Numbered from the stretch's first letter, positions 51,484 through 60,917 are shown. The stretch: DNA of 64,000 nucleotides from Rhizobium hidalgonense (GCF_002914525.1 NZ_LODW01000057.1:23267-87266), one strand, 5' to 3'. Program-made: numbers and translations. Notes: generated from the sequence alone by a model not told the origin.

Positions 51484-52334
51484 TTTGCGCGACGGCCCTC
51501 CAGCACCTTTGCCAGGAAGGCCTTGACGTGACCGAGAACCTTCATCCGGTCATGCGAGACGCCCGGAACACGATCGAATGTCACATCGACACCCGCTTTG
51601 CGGAATGAGCTCGCCAGGGTGGCAAGGCGCTCGGGCCGAGTTTTGCCGGCTTCGTTTGCGCCGTCCATATAATATTTCCCACCCGGCTTGTGGGTGATTT
51701 CCCAAGTCTCCAGATCGGCGTCGCCGACGATCATGTGGACCGGCACCTTGGCGAGATCTTCGGGCCGGAAGGCCTTGCCGAAGCGCGCCTCCAGATCGCG
51801 AATGCCGACCCACCAGTCACGCGTCGGATCCAGAAGGGTGACGGAACCAGGTGCGCCGATCGATGCCGCCCATAGCTTTTCCGGATGCAGGATGGCGAAA
51901 CGGTGCACGAAATGCCCGCCGCCGGAGAAGCCGAACATGGCGAATTTGGACCAGTCCTGGCGGTATTTGTCGGCCATCTCCGCAACCATGGCCAGGACGA
52001 CCTGATCGTAACGGATGTCGCCTTCCTCAAGAAACTTGTAGCCGGAACGCGCACCATCGCCGAGAACGCCAACCGGGAAGATCGGGCAAAGGATGGCACA
52101 GTCGTTATAGAGTCCGAATTCGGCAAAACCGTCGCGAAAGTCGATGGCCGATGTGCGCCCGGTCCCGTGGACCGCGACCAGGAGGTCGAGCTTGCGGCCG
52201 TCTGCCGCCGTCGGCGGCACATAAAGCACCATATGGAGGCGGGGATCGGCCCGAGAGGCGAAGATGGCCGTCTGGCCATAGTCATAGATGGCCTTCGCCC
52301 GGGCGACGGCTTCGCCCGTTCCAAGTTCCTGCAT
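51480..52334 (-). CDS. Alpha/beta hydrolase, esterase/depolymerase-like
   Basis: This 284-residue hydrolase has nucleophile elbow GFSGGGHF (Ser ~152), a possible acid in VGDADLETWEI (~215) and His in GVSHDRMK (~265), a set seen in PHB-depolymerase/esterase D-like families. No signal peptide is seen. The ATG at 52334 follows CAGGAGA; the stop overlaps ggt by 4 bases. Its substrate probably belongs to the same imported compound set as ggt, which is inference. Confidence 0.85.
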   Translation of the reverse strand: MQELGTGEAVARAKAIYDYGQTAIFASRADPRLHMVLYVPPTAADGRKLDLLVAVHGTGRTSAIDFRDGFAEFGLYNDCAILCPIFPVGVLGDGARSGYKFLEEGDIRYDQVVLAMVAEMADKYRQDWSKFAMFGFSGGGHFVHRFAILHPEKLWAASIGAPGSVTLLDPTRDWWVGIRDLEARFGKAFRPEDLAKVPVHMIVGDADLETWEITHKPGGKYYMDGANEAGKTRPERLATLASSFRKAGVDVTFDRVPGVSHDRMKVLGHVKAFLAKVLEGRRAK

Positions 52335-52440
52335 GAATGTCTCCTGGGAGATGAAGAAAGGGACGGCCCTGATACCGCCCAATGGAGCTTTTTTGAACCG
52401 CGCCGCATCGAATGGATCGATGCGACGAACTTCAAATCTT

Positions 52441-52480
52441 TATTTGTCCCAAAACCGCTTCACGCTTTTGGACGACATGC
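52441..52480. repeat. REP-like palindromic element, copy 2
   Basis: The core CCCAAAACCGCTTCACGCTTTTGG and flanking GACGACATGC (pairing partner less complete than copy 1) mirrors 49827-49871. It ends one base before the stop codon of the binding-protein gene on the minus strand. Both copies therefore have the same register relative to a stop codon. Confidence 0.65.
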
Positions 52481-52481
52481 A

Positions 52482-54056
52482 TTAGTCCGCCGGCTTCACG
52501 TCGTAAGCGAGCGTATATTTGTCGCCGCGCGGGGTGTAGGACACGGTCTTCCTTGCACCCAGCACGACGTTTTCGTAATGCATCGGGAGAAGCCAGAGGT
52601 TGTTAAAAGTTTCCGTCGACAGTTCCTCGAGAAGGGGCGCACGTGCAGCTTCATCGAGCGTCGAACTGGCCTTGGCCAGCACCTCGTCGATCTTCGGATC
52701 GGACACGCCGCCGCCATTATATCTCCCGGTCCCCTTTTTCTCGTCGCGCGTGGCGACGAGCGCAACGGTCGGGTTTGTGGTTTCGCCGGTGTTCACACCC
52801 CAGGAGCCGAAATAGGTGCTGTAGGTGCCCTTTGAATAGGCTTCCGAATACATCGACCAGGGCAGGACCTCGACTTTCGATTTGATGCCGATGCGCGTGA
52901 ACATCTGGCCGACCGCCTGCAAAACTTCGGCATCCTTGACGTAACGGCCGGAGGGACCATGCAGGGTCAGGCTGAAGCCATCGGGATAACCGGCCTCAGC
53001 CAAAAGCGCCTTCGCCGCAGCAGGATCATAGCCCACCTTCTCGACTTTTTCGGAATAGCCCGCATAGCCTTGGGTGACGAATTGGTCGGCCACCGTGCCG
53101 TTCTTCTGCATGACGCGGTCGACGATTGCCGGCCGGTTGATCGACATCAGCATCGCGCGACGCACCCGTCCATCCTTGAGCGGGTTCTTGTCGAGATCGG
53201 AGCCGCCGGCAGCCTTCACGAAAGGCGAAACATCGCGGCTGACGTCGAGGCCAAGATAAACGAAGCGGGACGACAGGCCATTGATGACTTGCAGATTGTC
53301 GCTCGCTTCCACGCGTGCCATTCCATCGGCAGGGAGGGTTTCGACAATGTCGATCTCGTTGGAAAGAAGCGATGCCAGACGGGCGCCGTCATCGGGCAGG
53401 AAGCGCAGCGTGACGTTCGACCAGTGCGAGGGGCCAGCAAAATAGCTGTCATTGCGCTTCAAAGTCAGGTTGCTGCCTGGCGAATAGGAGACGAAGGAAT
53501 AGGCCCCGGTTCCGATTGCACATTTGCCGTTGTCGAAATCCTGGACCGGCGCCTCCTTGCAATCGGCGCTGATAATTCGAATTCGGCTTACGGAATTCAG
53601 CAGGATCGGATCCGGAACCTTTGTCTCGACGACGATGGTATAGGGATCCGTGGCCGTGGCATTGACAATATTGCGGGTGTAGGAGGCAAAACTCTGGCTG
53701 GGCTTGTCGCGGGCACGCAGAAGCGAAGCGATGACATCATCGGCGTTGAACTCGCTGCCGTCATGGAATTTCACGCCCTTCCGCAGCTTGAATTCCCAGT
53801 GGGTAGGGTCGACGACCTTCCATTCGGTGGCGAGCTCCGGCGCATTTGCCGACGTTCCGGTGAGGTTTATGAGGCTGTCCCAGATATGGCGCGAAGTCGC
53901 ATTGTTTGGCGCCGAACTGTCTTCATGAGGGTCCAGCGTCGTCGGCGTTGTCGACATTCCGATCGTCAGCGGGGTTTCCTGTGCGGCGACCATTGCAGGA
54001 ATAGCAATCGTGCCAAGCAGCCCGATCGCTGCCCGCGTCAATATTTTTGCGGCCAT
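52482..54056 (-). CDS. Peptide ABC substrate-binding protein (SBP_bac_5)
   Basis: This 524-residue periplasmic protein has a signal peptide (AAKILTRAAIGLLGTIAIPA, cleavage after VAAQ) and family-5 motifs TTPTTLDPHEDSS, WEFKLRKGVKFHDGSEFNADD, cited in part as LRKGVKFHDGSEFNADD, and VRRAMLMSINR. I chose the ATG at 54056 preceded by GGAAGA; another in-frame ATG lies 9 bp upstream. It is the first gene of the peptide/ggt operon and divergent from the IclR gene. Confidence 0.92.
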   Translation of the reverse strand: MAAKILTRAAIGLLGTIAIPAMVAAQETPLTIGMSTTPTTLDPHEDSSAPNNATSRHIWDSLINLTGTSANAPELATEWKVVDPTHWEFKLRKGVKFHDGSEFNADDVIASLLRARDKPSQSFASYTRNIVNATATDPYTIVVETKVPDPILLNSVSRIRIISADCKEAPVQDFDNGKCAIGTGAYSFVSYSPGSNLTLKRNDSYFAGPSHWSNVTLRFLPDDGARLASLLSNEIDIVETLPADGMARVEASDNLQVINGLSSRFVYLGLDVSRDVSPFVKAAGGSDLDKNPLKDGRVRRAMLMSINRPAIVDRVMQKNGTVADQFVTQGYAGYSEKVEKVGYDPAAAKALLAEAGYPDGFSLTLHGPSGRYVKDAEVLQAVGQMFTRIGIKSKVEVLPWSMYSEAYSKGTYSTYFGSWGVNTGETTNPTVALVATRDEKKGTGRYNGGGVSDPKIDEVLAKASSTLDEAARAPLLEELSTETFNNLWLLPMHYENVVLGARKTVSYTPRGDKYTLAYDVKPAD

Positions 54057-54181
54057 TTCTTCCATCCCGGTTTAGCGTTTTTGGGCCGACCTTGCTTGGT
54101 CGGTACGAGCAGGTTCCCGTCCACTCTTGGCACAAATTGGTAAGGGGGCCTCAAGGGGGCTGTCAAACGGAAAACGAGGGC

Positions 54182-54198
54182 GTTACGATAGGCGTAAC
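54182..54198. promoter_or_regulatory. Perfect 17-bp palindrome, IclR operator candidate
   Basis: GTTACG-ATAGG-CGTAAC is a perfect 6+5+6 inverted repeat. It lies between the divergent IclR-type regulator (start 54250) and the peptide/ggt operon (start 54056), 52 bp before the regulator gene. This is a typical position for an autoregulated IclR site. Confidence 0.65.
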
Positions 54199-54249
54199 CT
54201 GAAACTACGCCAACGCTTCAGCCTTGGTCGCGGAGAAAATTCTGGTCCC

Positions 54250-55014
54250 ATGGACAAAAGACAACCACAAAAAAACGATATCGTGCAATCTGTTGACGTC
54301 TGCATCGAGGTATTGCTGAATGTCGCCAAAAACCCGGATGTCAGACTGACTGAGGTAGCGCAGAACATCGGGGAAACCAAGCCGAGAATTTTGCGCATGT
54401 TACGCACACTGGAACGACGCGGCCTGGTCCGCAAGAGCGATACAGGCACTTACCGGCTGGGGACGACTGCGATCATTCTCGGCACCGCTGCCTCGACACA
54501 GGTTGATCTGGTGCGAATAGCCAATCCTATTCTTGAAGAAGTAGGCCAGAAGGCGAACGAAACGACACAGCTCAGGATCATCGACAATGGGGAATCCCTA
54601 TGCATCGCAAAGTTCGAACCGATGCGCGACTTGCGGGTGCAGGCAATGATCGGCCGAAGACGACCGCTCACGGCAGGTTCCTACAAGGTGCTTCTCGCCT
54701 ATCTCCAACCTCAGGTGCAGTTGCAAATGATCCCCGAGACTTTGCCGCGGCTGACCAAGCGCACGATCACGGATCGCAGCAAGCTGATTGCTGAATTGGA
54801 TAAAATCCGCCGCCAGGGATTTTGTGTGAGCTACGGTGAAGTCAGCGAGCAACTCGTCTCCGTCTCAGTGCCGGTTCTGGCATTCGACGGTTCCGTGATC
54901 GCCGCGGTGAATGTCGGCGCCCCGGCCTTCCGCACGCAAAAAAGCGATGTCGACCGCTTCATCGTTCTGCTGAAGGAGGCCTCGAGCAAGATATCGGCCC
55001 GGCTGGGATGGTAG
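54250..55014 (+). CDS. IclR-family transcriptional regulator
   Basis: This 254-residue protein has an N-terminal helix-turn-helix (VRLTEVAQNIGETKPRILRML, cited in part as LTEVAQNIGETKPRILRML, ~28-46), the family turn GLVRKSDTGTYRLG (~60) and the IclR effector domain (~80-250) with AGSYKVLLAYL and VPVLAFDGSVIAAVNVGAP. The ATG at 54250 opens MDKRQPQKND; a longer frame upstream crosses the palindrome. It most likely controls the divergent peptide/ggt operon. Convergent to the DapA-like gene. Confidence 0.9.
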   Translation: MDKRQPQKNDIVQSVDVCIEVLLNVAKNPDVRLTEVAQNIGETKPRILRMLRTLERRGLVRKSDTGTYRLGTTAIILGTAASTQVDLVRIANPILEEVGQKANETTQLRIIDNGESLCIAKFEPMRDLRVQAMIGRRRPLTAGSYKVLLAYLQPQVQLQMIPETLPRLTKRTITDRSKLIAELDKIRRQGFCVSYGEVSEQLVSVSVPVLAFDGSVIAAVNVGAPAFRTQKSDVDRFIVLLKEASSKISARLGW

Positions 55015-55120
55015 AGCTTTTCGTTCTACGCCATATCGGATCTTGACTCTTCGGTTCGACGCCCATCAAGGCGAGCCAACGCGACTAGTTTCGTGCCAAG
55101 CCCGCTCTTTAAGCAAAAAC

Positions 55121-56056
55121 TCAAGGGAAAAGATCGGGGAGTTCGGAGCGTGCGATGCGTCGCAACCTGATCGCTTCTGTCGTGTCTATCGAACGATAGG
55201 GAAACCGCAAACGGGTGCCCACGGGTCCCCAATTGCCGATAGCACTCAACAGCTTGTCGAGAGCGGCGTTTGAATAGCCAAATTCCTGGCGAAACGGGAC
55301 GATATGCGCGTCCATAAACCTGCAGATGCGTCGTTCCAGATCGAGTGCGGCGTCGATATCGTTTCGCATCAAGACCGTCCAGGCCTGAGCACCGCGGGGA
55401 CTGAGGCAGGCGACATTGGAAAAGGCGCCGGCCGCGACGCCCTCCTCGATGCCGGTTGCGAGATGATGGCCGGGGACGAAGAGCGAAAGCCCGGACAGAT
55501 GCCGGCGCGCCTCGGCGTACCAGCTGTCGTCGCCATCGGCGAGCTTGATGCCGATTACCGCAGGCACAGCAGCGCAGACCATGCCCAGCTCCTTTGGCGT
55601 CAGCACCCGTTTTGCATGCGGCGGATTGTAGAGGATGAGCGGAATGCCTCCGGCAGCCTCGGCCGCGCGATTCAGGAAATCCACTGCTTCGGCATCGCTG
55701 AGCGGCCACCAATCCGGCAAGATCACTTGAATGGCGCGGGGATCGAGCGCTGCGGCGCGCCGGACGCGATTGAGCATGATCAGTGGGTCGGGCTGGCAGG
55801 CGCCGATCACGAATGGCGCAGAGGAAGCCTTGCAGCGCTCGGCCAGCATAGCCTGGATCCTGTCGAACTCCTCCTCCGTCTGATTGTGGAATTCGCCGGC
55901 AGTTCCGTTGGAATAGATGCCATCGACGCCGGCATCGATGAGGATATCGAGCTCTTCGCAGAGCTTCTCGAACTCGATACCGTCATCGGCTGCGATCGGC
56001 AGAAGCAGGCTCGCCCAGTTTCCGCCGATAGCGGCATGCGGCGTCTTGGCGGTCAT
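55121..56056 (-). CDS. DapA-family lyase/aldolase 1
   Basis: This 311-residue class I aldolase-fold protein (N-acetylneuraminate lyase/dihydrodipicolinate synthase superfamily) has SNGTAGEF (~49-56), catalytic Tyr143 (LILYNPP) and Schiff-base Lys171 (IGIKLADGD). The family includes lyases for keto-sugar acids and hydroxyproline products; a role in lysine synthesis is unlikely because it sits at the end of a transport operon. It is paralogous to the gene at 58061-58978. Confidence 0.9.
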   Translation of the reverse strand: MTAKTPHAAIGGNWASLLLPIAADDGIEFEKLCEELDILIDAGVDGIYSNGTAGEFHNQTEEEFDRIQAMLAERCKASSAPFVIGACQPDPLIMLNRVRRAAALDPRAIQVILPDWWPLSDAEAVDFLNRAAEAAGGIPLILYNPPHAKRVLTPKELGMVCAAVPAVIGIKLADGDDSWYAEARRHLSGLSLFVPGHHLATGIEEGVAAGAFSNVACLSPRGAQAWTVLMRNDIDAALDLERRICRFMDAHIVPFRQEFGYSNAALDKLLSAIGNWGPVGTRLRFPYRSIDTTEAIRLRRIARSELPDLFP

Positions 56057-56081
56057 CTGTTTGTCCCCGGTGGATGGCGGA

Positions 56082-57035
56082 TCAATTCAGGTCGTCGCGG
56101 ATGCAGGCCTTGAGGTGGCCGGGTGCGACTTCACGCAATTGCGGAACGGCGCCGGCGCAGGCATCAAGCGCGCTCGGGCAGCGTGTGCGAAAAACGCATC
56201 CGCTGGGCGGATTGGCCGGGCTTGGAATATCGCCTTTCAGGATTTGCCGGTTACGGCGGGCATCCGGATCGGGCGACGGAATGGCCGACAGCAGTGCGCG
56301 CGTATAGGGATGCTGCGGCCGCGCATAGAGATCGGCACTCGGCGCAACTTCCATGATGCGGCCGAGATAAAGCACGATCACCCGGTCGCAGATATATTCG
56401 ACGACGGCGAGATCATGCGAGATGAACAGCATGGTCAGACCGAGCCGCTGCTGCAGGTCGCGAAGCAGGTTGATCACCTGTGCCTGGATCGACACGTCGA
56501 GCGCCGAGACCGGCTCGTCGGCAACGATGAATTCGGGCGACAACGTCAATGCCCGGGCGATCCCGATGCGCTGGCGCTGGCCACCGGAAAATTCATGCGC
56601 ATACCGATTGATCGCATCTGCGGGCAGGTCGACCTCGGCCAAGGCCGACCGCGCCCGTTCCAGCCTGTCTGGGGTGCTGCCGATTCCCTGGATCTTCAGG
56701 CCCTCCGTCAGGATTTCGCCGATCGTCATGCGCGGCGACAGGCTGGCGAACGGATCCTGGAAAATATACTGCATGCGCGGCCGCTGGCGTCTGAGCGCCG
56801 AGGCGGTCAGTGTTGTCAGTTCATTGCCGTCGAAGCAGACGCTGCCGGACGAAGGCTCGACGAGGCGGAGGACGGAACGCCCGATCGTGGTCTTTCCACT
56901 GCCGGATTCGCCGACCAGCCCTACGACTTCGCCGTTGCCGATATCGAAGGAGATGCCCTGAAGAATGTTCAGCCGCGTCCCGCGGGAGGTATAATGTTTC
57001 GAGAGGTCGCGGACGGAGAGCAGCGGCGCACTCAT
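56082..57035 (-). CDS. Dipeptide/oligopeptide ABC ATPase (DppF-like)
   Basis: This 317-residue ATPase has Walker A GESGSGKTTIG, Q-loop FQDPFASLSP, signature FSGGQRQRIGIARAL, Walker B FIVADEPVSALD and the C-terminal GCVFRTRCPSALDAC motif. The ATG at 57035 follows CAGGAGATCTAG and abuts the stop of the DppD-like gene. Confidence 0.93.
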   Translation of the reverse strand: MSAPLLSVRDLSKHYTSRGTRLNILQGISFDIGNGEVVGLVGESGSGKTTIGRSVLRLVEPSSGSVCFDGNELTTLTASALRRQRPRMQYIFQDPFASLSPRMTIGEILTEGLKIQGIGSTPDRLERARSALAEVDLPADAINRYAHEFSGGQRQRIGIARALTLSPEFIVADEPVSALDVSIQAQVINLLRDLQQRLGLTMLFISHDLAVVEYICDRVIVLYLGRIMEVAPSADLYARPQHPYTRALLSAIPSPDPDARRNRQILKGDIPSPANPPSGCVFRTRCPSALDACAGAVPQLREVAPGHLKACIRDDLN

Positions 57036-58052
57036 CTAGATCTCCTGCCATCGGATGCAGCGGCTGCGGTGCTGCGGATTGACCTGTTCCAGCGCGGGAA
57101 CGGCAGCGCGACAGGCTTCGATCGCGAATGTGCAGCGCGGCGAAAATGCACAGCCGCTCGGCATGTTCATCAGGCTTGGAACCATGCCGGGAATGGCGGC
57201 GAGTTTTTCGCCGGCCTGCTTCATCCGCGCGGCGTCGCCAAGGCGCGGCATGGAGGCGAGAAGGCCTATCGTGTAGGGATGTTTCGGATGGCGGAAAACT
57301 GCGCCGACTGGCCCCTCTTCGACGATGCGGCCGGCATACATCACCGCGACGCGATGGGCGATTTCGGCGACCACGCCGAGATTGTGGGTGACGAAGAGCA
57401 TGGCCATGCCGCGCTCACGCTGCAGCTTGAGCAGCAGATCGAGTATCTGCGCCTGGATCGTCACGTCGAGCGCCGTGGTCGGCTCGTCGGCGATCAAAAG
57501 CGCCGGATCGCAGGCGAGCGCCATGGCGATCGTCGCACGCTGCCGCATGCCGCCCGACAGTTCGTGCGGATATTGGCCGGCACGGCGCCGGGCGTCCGGG
57601 ATGCCGACGCTTTCAAGCAGCGTGACGGCTGCATCCATCGCCGCCTTGCGGTTCGCCCGGCGATGGATGCGGATCGGCTCGGCGATCTGGTCGCCGATGG
57701 TGAAAACCGGATTGAGGCTCGACATCGGCTCCTGGAACACCATGCCGATGTCGTCGCCCCGGATCCTGCGCATGCTCTGTTCGTCGAGAGAAACAAGGTC
57801 CCGGACCGCGCCGTCCCTCGTCGTCAGGCGGATGCTGCCTGCGGCGATCACACCGATGTTGCGGGTGAGCAGCCGCATGACCGACAGGCTGGTGACCGAC
57901 TTGCCGGAGCCGGATTCGCCGACGAGCGCCAGCGTCTCGCCGGCGGCGACGGTCAGGTCGATATCGTTGACCGCCGTGATCTCGCCGCCGCGGATGCAGA
58001 AGATCGTTCGCAATCCCCTGATATCGAGTACCGGTTCGGCTGCCTGTTCCAT
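57036..58052 (-). CDS. Dipeptide/oligopeptide ABC ATPase (DppD-like)
   Basis: This 338-residue ATPase has Walker A GESGSGKSVTS, Q-loop FQEPMSSLNP, signature LSGGMRQRATIAMAL, Walker B LIADEPTTALD and a C-terminal GCAFSPRCTFAIEAC motif. The ATG at 58052 (MEQAAEPVLDIRGLR) fits the family start; a much longer upstream frame would overlap the aldolase gene. Confidence 0.92.
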   Translation of the reverse strand: MEQAAEPVLDIRGLRTIFCIRGGEITAVNDIDLTVAAGETLALVGESGSGKSVTSLSVMRLLTRNIGVIAAGSIRLTTRDGAVRDLVSLDEQSMRRIRGDDIGMVFQEPMSSLNPVFTIGDQIAEPIRIHRRANRKAAMDAAVTLLESVGIPDARRRAGQYPHELSGGMRQRATIAMALACDPALLIADEPTTALDVTIQAQILDLLLKLQRERGMAMLFVTHNLGVVAEIAHRVAVMYAGRIVEEGPVGAVFRHPKHPYTIGLLASMPRLGDAARMKQAGEKLAAIPGMVPSLMNMPSGCAFSPRCTFAIEACRAAVPALEQVNPQHRSRCIRWQEI

Positions 58053-58060
58053 CGGTTCGC

Positions 58061-58978
58061 TCAGTTCAGCAGGCCGGTTGCGCGCAGGATCTCGTCGATC
58101 CGCGTCGTTTCCGCATCGTTGAGGCTGGCACGCGGTCGCGGCATGACGGCTGTGTCGATGATGCCGAGGCTCTGCATGGCGGCCTTGAAGGCGCCGATGC
58201 CTGCCGCCCCGCCGCTGACGCGGCCCTGGGCGACCCGAACGATCTCGAAGAGGCGGCAGAGACGCTCCTGTTCCTTCCTCGCGGCGCCCCAGTCGCCACG
58301 CTGGGCGGCATTCCAAAGCCTGATATAGCCGTGCGGATCGACATTGGCGATGCCGGGAACGACGCCGTGAGCGCCCATCAGCAGGGCGGTGTCGACGACG
58401 ATTTCGGAGCCGGTCATCAGGAAGACGTCCTTGTGTTCGGCAAGATCGAGGAGCGCATAACGGAAATTGCCGTCGTCACCGCTGGAATCCTTGAGGCCGA
58501 TGATCGCGCCTTCGCTCGCAAGCGTGACGACCGTCTGGCGCTGCAGCTTGACGTGAACGCAGACCGGAATGTCGTAGGCGACCAACGGAACGTCCACCGC
58601 ATCTCTGACATAACGGAAATGATCGAGGATCTCGGACTGGCCGGTGACGGTATAGAATGGCGCCGTCACCACGACCGCGTCGGCGCCAGCTGCCTTTGCG
58701 ACCTTGGCATGGGCGATGACGCGATCCGTGGTCGGATCGATGACGCCAACGATCAACGGCACGCGGCCATTCACCACCTTGGCCGAATGTTCGATGATTT
58801 CGCGCCGGGTCTTGTCGTCATGGAAGATGACTTCGCTCGTCGAGCCGAGCACGAATACGCCGTGGCAGCCGGCACCGATCAGATGCTCGAGCACACGTGT
58901 ATAGGAGGGATAGTCGACGGTGAGATCCGGGTTGAGCGGCGTTACGACGGGGGGGACGACACCCTTGAATTTGGTCAT
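58061..58978 (-). CDS. DapA-family lyase/aldolase 2
   Basis: This 305-residue paralogue of the 55121-56056 gene has VLGSTSEV (in place of the usual GTTGE), catalytic Tyr135 (VAYDIPV) and Schiff-base Lys163 (IGLKDSSGD). It lies between the DppC-like and DppD-like genes, so it is an integral part of the operon. Two such enzymes in one transport operon suggest successive or alternative retro-aldol steps on the imported compound. Precise substrate unknown. Confidence 0.9.
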   Translation of the reverse strand: MTKFKGVVPPVVTPLNPDLTVDYPSYTRVLEHLIGAGCHGVFVLGSTSEVIFHDDKTRREIIEHSAKVVNGRVPLIVGVIDPTTDRVIAHAKVAKAAGADAVVVTAPFYTVTGQSEILDHFRYVRDAVDVPLVAYDIPVCVHVKLQRQTVVTLASEGAIIGLKDSSGDDGNFRYALLDLAEHKDVFLMTGSEIVVDTALLMGAHGVVPGIANVDPHGYIRLWNAAQRGDWGAARKEQERLCRLFEIVRVAQGRVSGGAAGIGAFKAAMQSLGIIDTAVMPRPRASLNDAETTRIDEILRATGLLN

Positions 58979-58996
58979 GTTCGCTTCTTTCGATTG

Positions 58997-59875
58997 TCAG
59001 TTCAGTTCGGCACGCGGATCGAAGGCATCTCTGAGGCCATCGCCGATGAAGTTGATGGCAAGCACGGCGAGGATCAGCGCTGCGCCGGGGAAGAGCCATT
59101 GCCAGGGATATTGTTCAAGCACGGCGGTCGAGCGGGCGGCGTTCAGCATGTTGCCCCAGCTTGCGGCCGGCGGCGCGATGCCTAGCCCGAGGAAGGACAG
59201 CCCCGCCTCGAGCAGAATGGCATTGGCAATCTGCAGCGTTGCATAGACCACGAGGATATCGATCGAGTTCGGCAGGCCATGGCGCATGAGCAGATGTCGG
59301 ATGCCGGCACCCATGCCACGGGCGGCCATGACGAAATCGCGTTCACGCAGTTCCAGCAGCCGCGAGCGGATCATGCGCGCCAGCAGCGGCCAGGAGAGCA
59401 GGGAGATGACGAGCACTGTCGGCCAGATGCCGGTGCCGGCAATCGAGGCGAGCACGAGCAAGAAGATGACGGGCGGCAGCGTCATCACCAGATCGACGAA
59501 GCGCATCGAGACGGCGTCCGTCCAGCGGCCTCCAAGCGCCGAGATCGCCCCCAAGAGAAAACCTATGGCGGTGGAAAGCGCGGTCGACGTGACGGCGACC
59601 AGCAGCGAAATCCGGCCGCCTTCGAGCACGCGGGCGAAGACATCGCGACCGACGCCGTCGGTTCCGAACCAGTGCGTTGCCGTCGGGCCGCTGTTCATCG
59701 CCAGAAGATCGATATCGTTTGGCTGGAATGCCCACCATAGCGGATAGGAGAGGATCACCAGCAGCATGGGAGTGGCAATGCAGACGCCGGCAACGGCTGC
59801 GCGGTTGATCAGAAAACGACTGAGCGCGCGGGTAAGCGGCCCCGGGCTGCGATGTTCTGGGGAGCGTGCCAGCAT
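58997..59875 (-). CDS. Peptide ABC permease (DppC-like)
   Basis: This 292-residue permease has an N-terminal span (VAGVCIATPMLLVILSYPLW), the motif HWFGTDGVGRDVFARVLEGG (cited as WFGTDGVGRDVFARV) and EAA-loop MAARGMGAGIRHLLMRHGLPN. The ATG at 59875 lies 2 bp after the DppB-like stop; a longer frame upstream is in another gene. Confidence 0.92.
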   Translation of the reverse strand: MLARSPEHRSPGPLTRALSRFLINRAAVAGVCIATPMLLVILSYPLWWAFQPNDIDLLAMNSGPTATHWFGTDGVGRDVFARVLEGGRISLLVAVTSTALSTAIGFLLGAISALGGRWTDAVSMRFVDLVMTLPPVIFLLVLASIAGTGIWPTVLVISLLSWPLLARMIRSRLLELRERDFVMAARGMGAGIRHLLMRHGLPNSIDILVVYATLQIANAILLEAGLSFLGLGIAPPAASWGNMLNAARSTAVLEQYPWQWLFPGAALILAVLAINFIGDGLRDAFDPRAELN

Positions 59876-59877
59876 GG

Positions 59878-60837
59878 TCAGCCCACCTTGATGCGCGGAT
59901 CGACGACCGCATAGGTGATGTCGGTCAGAAGATTGACGACGATGACGCAGGTGCCGATGACGAGCGTCGCACCCATGATGACGGGGTAGTCGCGGGTCTG
60001 AACGGCATCGACGAGCAAAAGACCCATGCCCGGCCAATTGAAGACGCTCTCGATGAAGATCGCGCCGCCGATTGCAAGCCCGATGGTGGAGCCGATCAGC
60101 GTGACGATCGGAAGAAGCGCGTTGCGCAAGGCATGTTTGCTGATGACCCAGAACTCGCGGACGCCTTTGGCGCGGGCCGTGCGCACGTAATCCTGGTTCA
60201 GGACTTCGAGCAGCGAAGCGCGCATGTACCGCATGATCAATGCGGCTTGCGCGACAGAGAGAAGGGCGGCGGGCAGGATCAGATGATGGAGGAGGTCGCT
60301 CACCGAAAATTCCTCGCCCGGCGTCAGCATGCCACCCGATGGCATCCAGTGCAGACGGACGGAGAAAATATAAAGGCCGATCAGTGCGCTCAGAAATGCC
60401 GGGCTCGAAATGCCGGCAAGCGCAACCACCGACAAGGAGAGATCGGCAATGGAATTCCGGCGGACGGCGCCGATCACCCCGCAGGCGATGCCGAGGACGA
60501 TGGCAAAGGCCAGTGCGGTGCCCATCAACAGTACCGTCGGGCCGATCCGCGACAGCACCAGGCCCAGAACCGGCTGATCGAGACGCTTGATCGAATAGCC
60601 GAGATTGCCAGTCAGCGCCTGCTGCAGCCAGCCGAGATACTGAACGGGCAGCGGCTGGTCGAGCCCGAGGCGTCTGCGCAGATCGGCAAGATCCGATGGC
60701 GACATCGGCAGGTTCGGATCGATATAGGCATCGATCGGATCGCCGGGCGTCAGGCGCAGCAGCAGGAAAATCAGCATGCTCAGGGCGACGAGCATGCCTA
60801 TTCCTATGATCAGGCGTCTGAGGCTGTATCGGAGCAT
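59878..60837 (-). CDS. Peptide ABC permease (DppB-like)
   Basis: This 319-residue permease starts MLRYSLRRLIIGIGM and carries the DppB motif GNLGYSIKRLDQP (~95) and EAA-loop VRTARAKGVREFWVISKHAL (~210). I prefer the ATG at 60837 over a TTG two codons upstream. Both lack a strong ribosome site. It lies 80 bp after the binding-protein gene. Confidence 0.92.
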   Translation of the reverse strand: MLRYSLRRLIIGIGMLVALSMLIFLLLRLTPGDPIDAYIDPNLPMSPSDLADLRRRLGLDQPLPVQYLGWLQQALTGNLGYSIKRLDQPVLGLVLSRIGPTVLLMGTALAFAIVLGIACGVIGAVRRNSIADLSLSVVALAGISSPAFLSALIGLYIFSVRLHWMPSGGMLTPGEEFSVSDLLHHLILPAALLSVAQAALIMRYMRASLLEVLNQDYVRTARAKGVREFWVISKHALRNALLPIVTLIGSTIGLAIGGAIFIESVFNWPGMGLLLVDAVQTRDYPVIMGATLVIGTCVIVVNLLTDITYAVVDPRIKVG

Positions 60838-60917
60838 CGTCAATCCGTCTGTTGGCCCATCTATCTGGCCGTCTTGTCAGGGTGGCCGAAGCCACCCTCA
60901 AGGCTTTGCTGAAACGC

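Noticed and set aside
54128..54141. Sigma-54 promoter before the IclR gene
   Set aside because: TGGCAC is present but the following bases (AAATTGGTA) lack the TTGC -12 element at the right distance.
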